A DNA stretch of 64,000 nt from Aplectana chamaeleonis (Eukaryota; Nematoda; Chromadorea; Rhabditida; Cosmocercidae): assembly GCA_029168955.1 (NCBI GenBank), contig JAPDOI010000040.1:496001-560000 (forward strand), given 5' to 3'. Each line of letters starts with the position of its first letter. Within the stretch, counting starts at the first letter, position 1. Under the pieces are notes generated by a model, which worked only from the letters and a program-made list of their open reading frames with translations, had not been told where the DNA came from and searched no databases. This document shows, in pieces, positions 63,941 through 64,000 of the stretch. The translations under genes were made by a program, and so were the position numbers.

Positions 63941-64000
63941 ATGGGGAAAGGTCGCAAGAAATTAGCACCCAAGCGGAACTTTTACCCACTAAGAAGTCCC
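63941..64000 (+). CDS. Possible 5' end of a coding region cut by the window edge
   Basis: ATG at 63,941 followed by 19 open codons to the end, strongly basic (MGKGRKKLAPKRNFYPLRSP). It could belong to the preceding hAT-like element, another element or a host gene. Too short to judge. Confidence 0.25.
   Translation, partial: MGKGRKKLAPKRNFYPLRSP

Noticed and set aside
1..64000. CRISPR arrays, bacterial promoters, operons
   Set aside because: The tandem repeats seen are AT-rich satellites or minisatellites without unique spacers, and splice sites plus eukaryotic transposons show a eukaryotic genome.

Overview
The window is eukaryotic and very rich in transposable elements. The host signal is weak but consistent: short exons with TTTTCAG or TTTTTAG acceptors and GTAAGT-like donors, and introns as short as 35 and 57 bp. 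Together with DD34D and maT-like mariners, this suggests a nematode or another small ecdysozoan. That placement is an inference; no rRNA, tRNA or spliced-leader gene was recognised.

Layout. From 1 to 35,163 I can thread one plus-strand host gene of eight exons (about 320 residues, family not recognised) whose intron phases agree at all seven junctions. Six of its seven introns are long (0.66-10.3 kb), and most are packed with mobile DNA: a Jockey-type LINE carrying a hAT that itself carries a MITE (2.4-7.1 kb), two broken mariners (8.8-10.1 and 12.5-13.7 kb), a second hAT (10.65-12.0 kb), a CR1-like LINE cut by a second Jockey copy (14-16.3 kb), and several TTAA and TA families of inverted-repeat elements. 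A second host gene lies on the minus strand inside the 10.3 kb intron (17.6-18.3 kb, five exons). From 28.2 to 32.7 kb there are interleaved long inverted repeats with TTAA ends. At 35.3-36.0 kb there is a Penelope-like remnant with hammerhead-like motifs, and at 36.2-37.7 kb a MULE-like element with a perfect 9-bp target duplication.

From 38,593 to 60,301 the window is one giant imperfect palindrome: arms of 9.9 and 9.6 kb around a 2.2 kb spacer. The arms differ by a few dated events: a TTAA MITE present only on the left, a 3,077-bp deletion at a 7-bp microhomology on the right, a 39-bp tandem duplication on the right, and a 3.2 kb RTE retrotransposon with an uninterrupted 1,027-residue ORF on the right. 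Subtracting these, the arms agree in length to within about 13 bp. The spacer holds another Penelope-like GIY-YIG fragment with the best hammerhead candidate. From 60.3 to 64.0 kb there are further small foldback elements and hAT ends, with no confident gene.

Functionally there is no operon-like or pathway arrangement. The only intact protein-coding element with a clear function is the RTE. The biological interest lies in the palindrome, the nested and interleaved elements, the Penelope/hammerhead associations, the remnant 2A-like motif in the Jockey LINE, and the two unrecognised host genes embedded in repeats.
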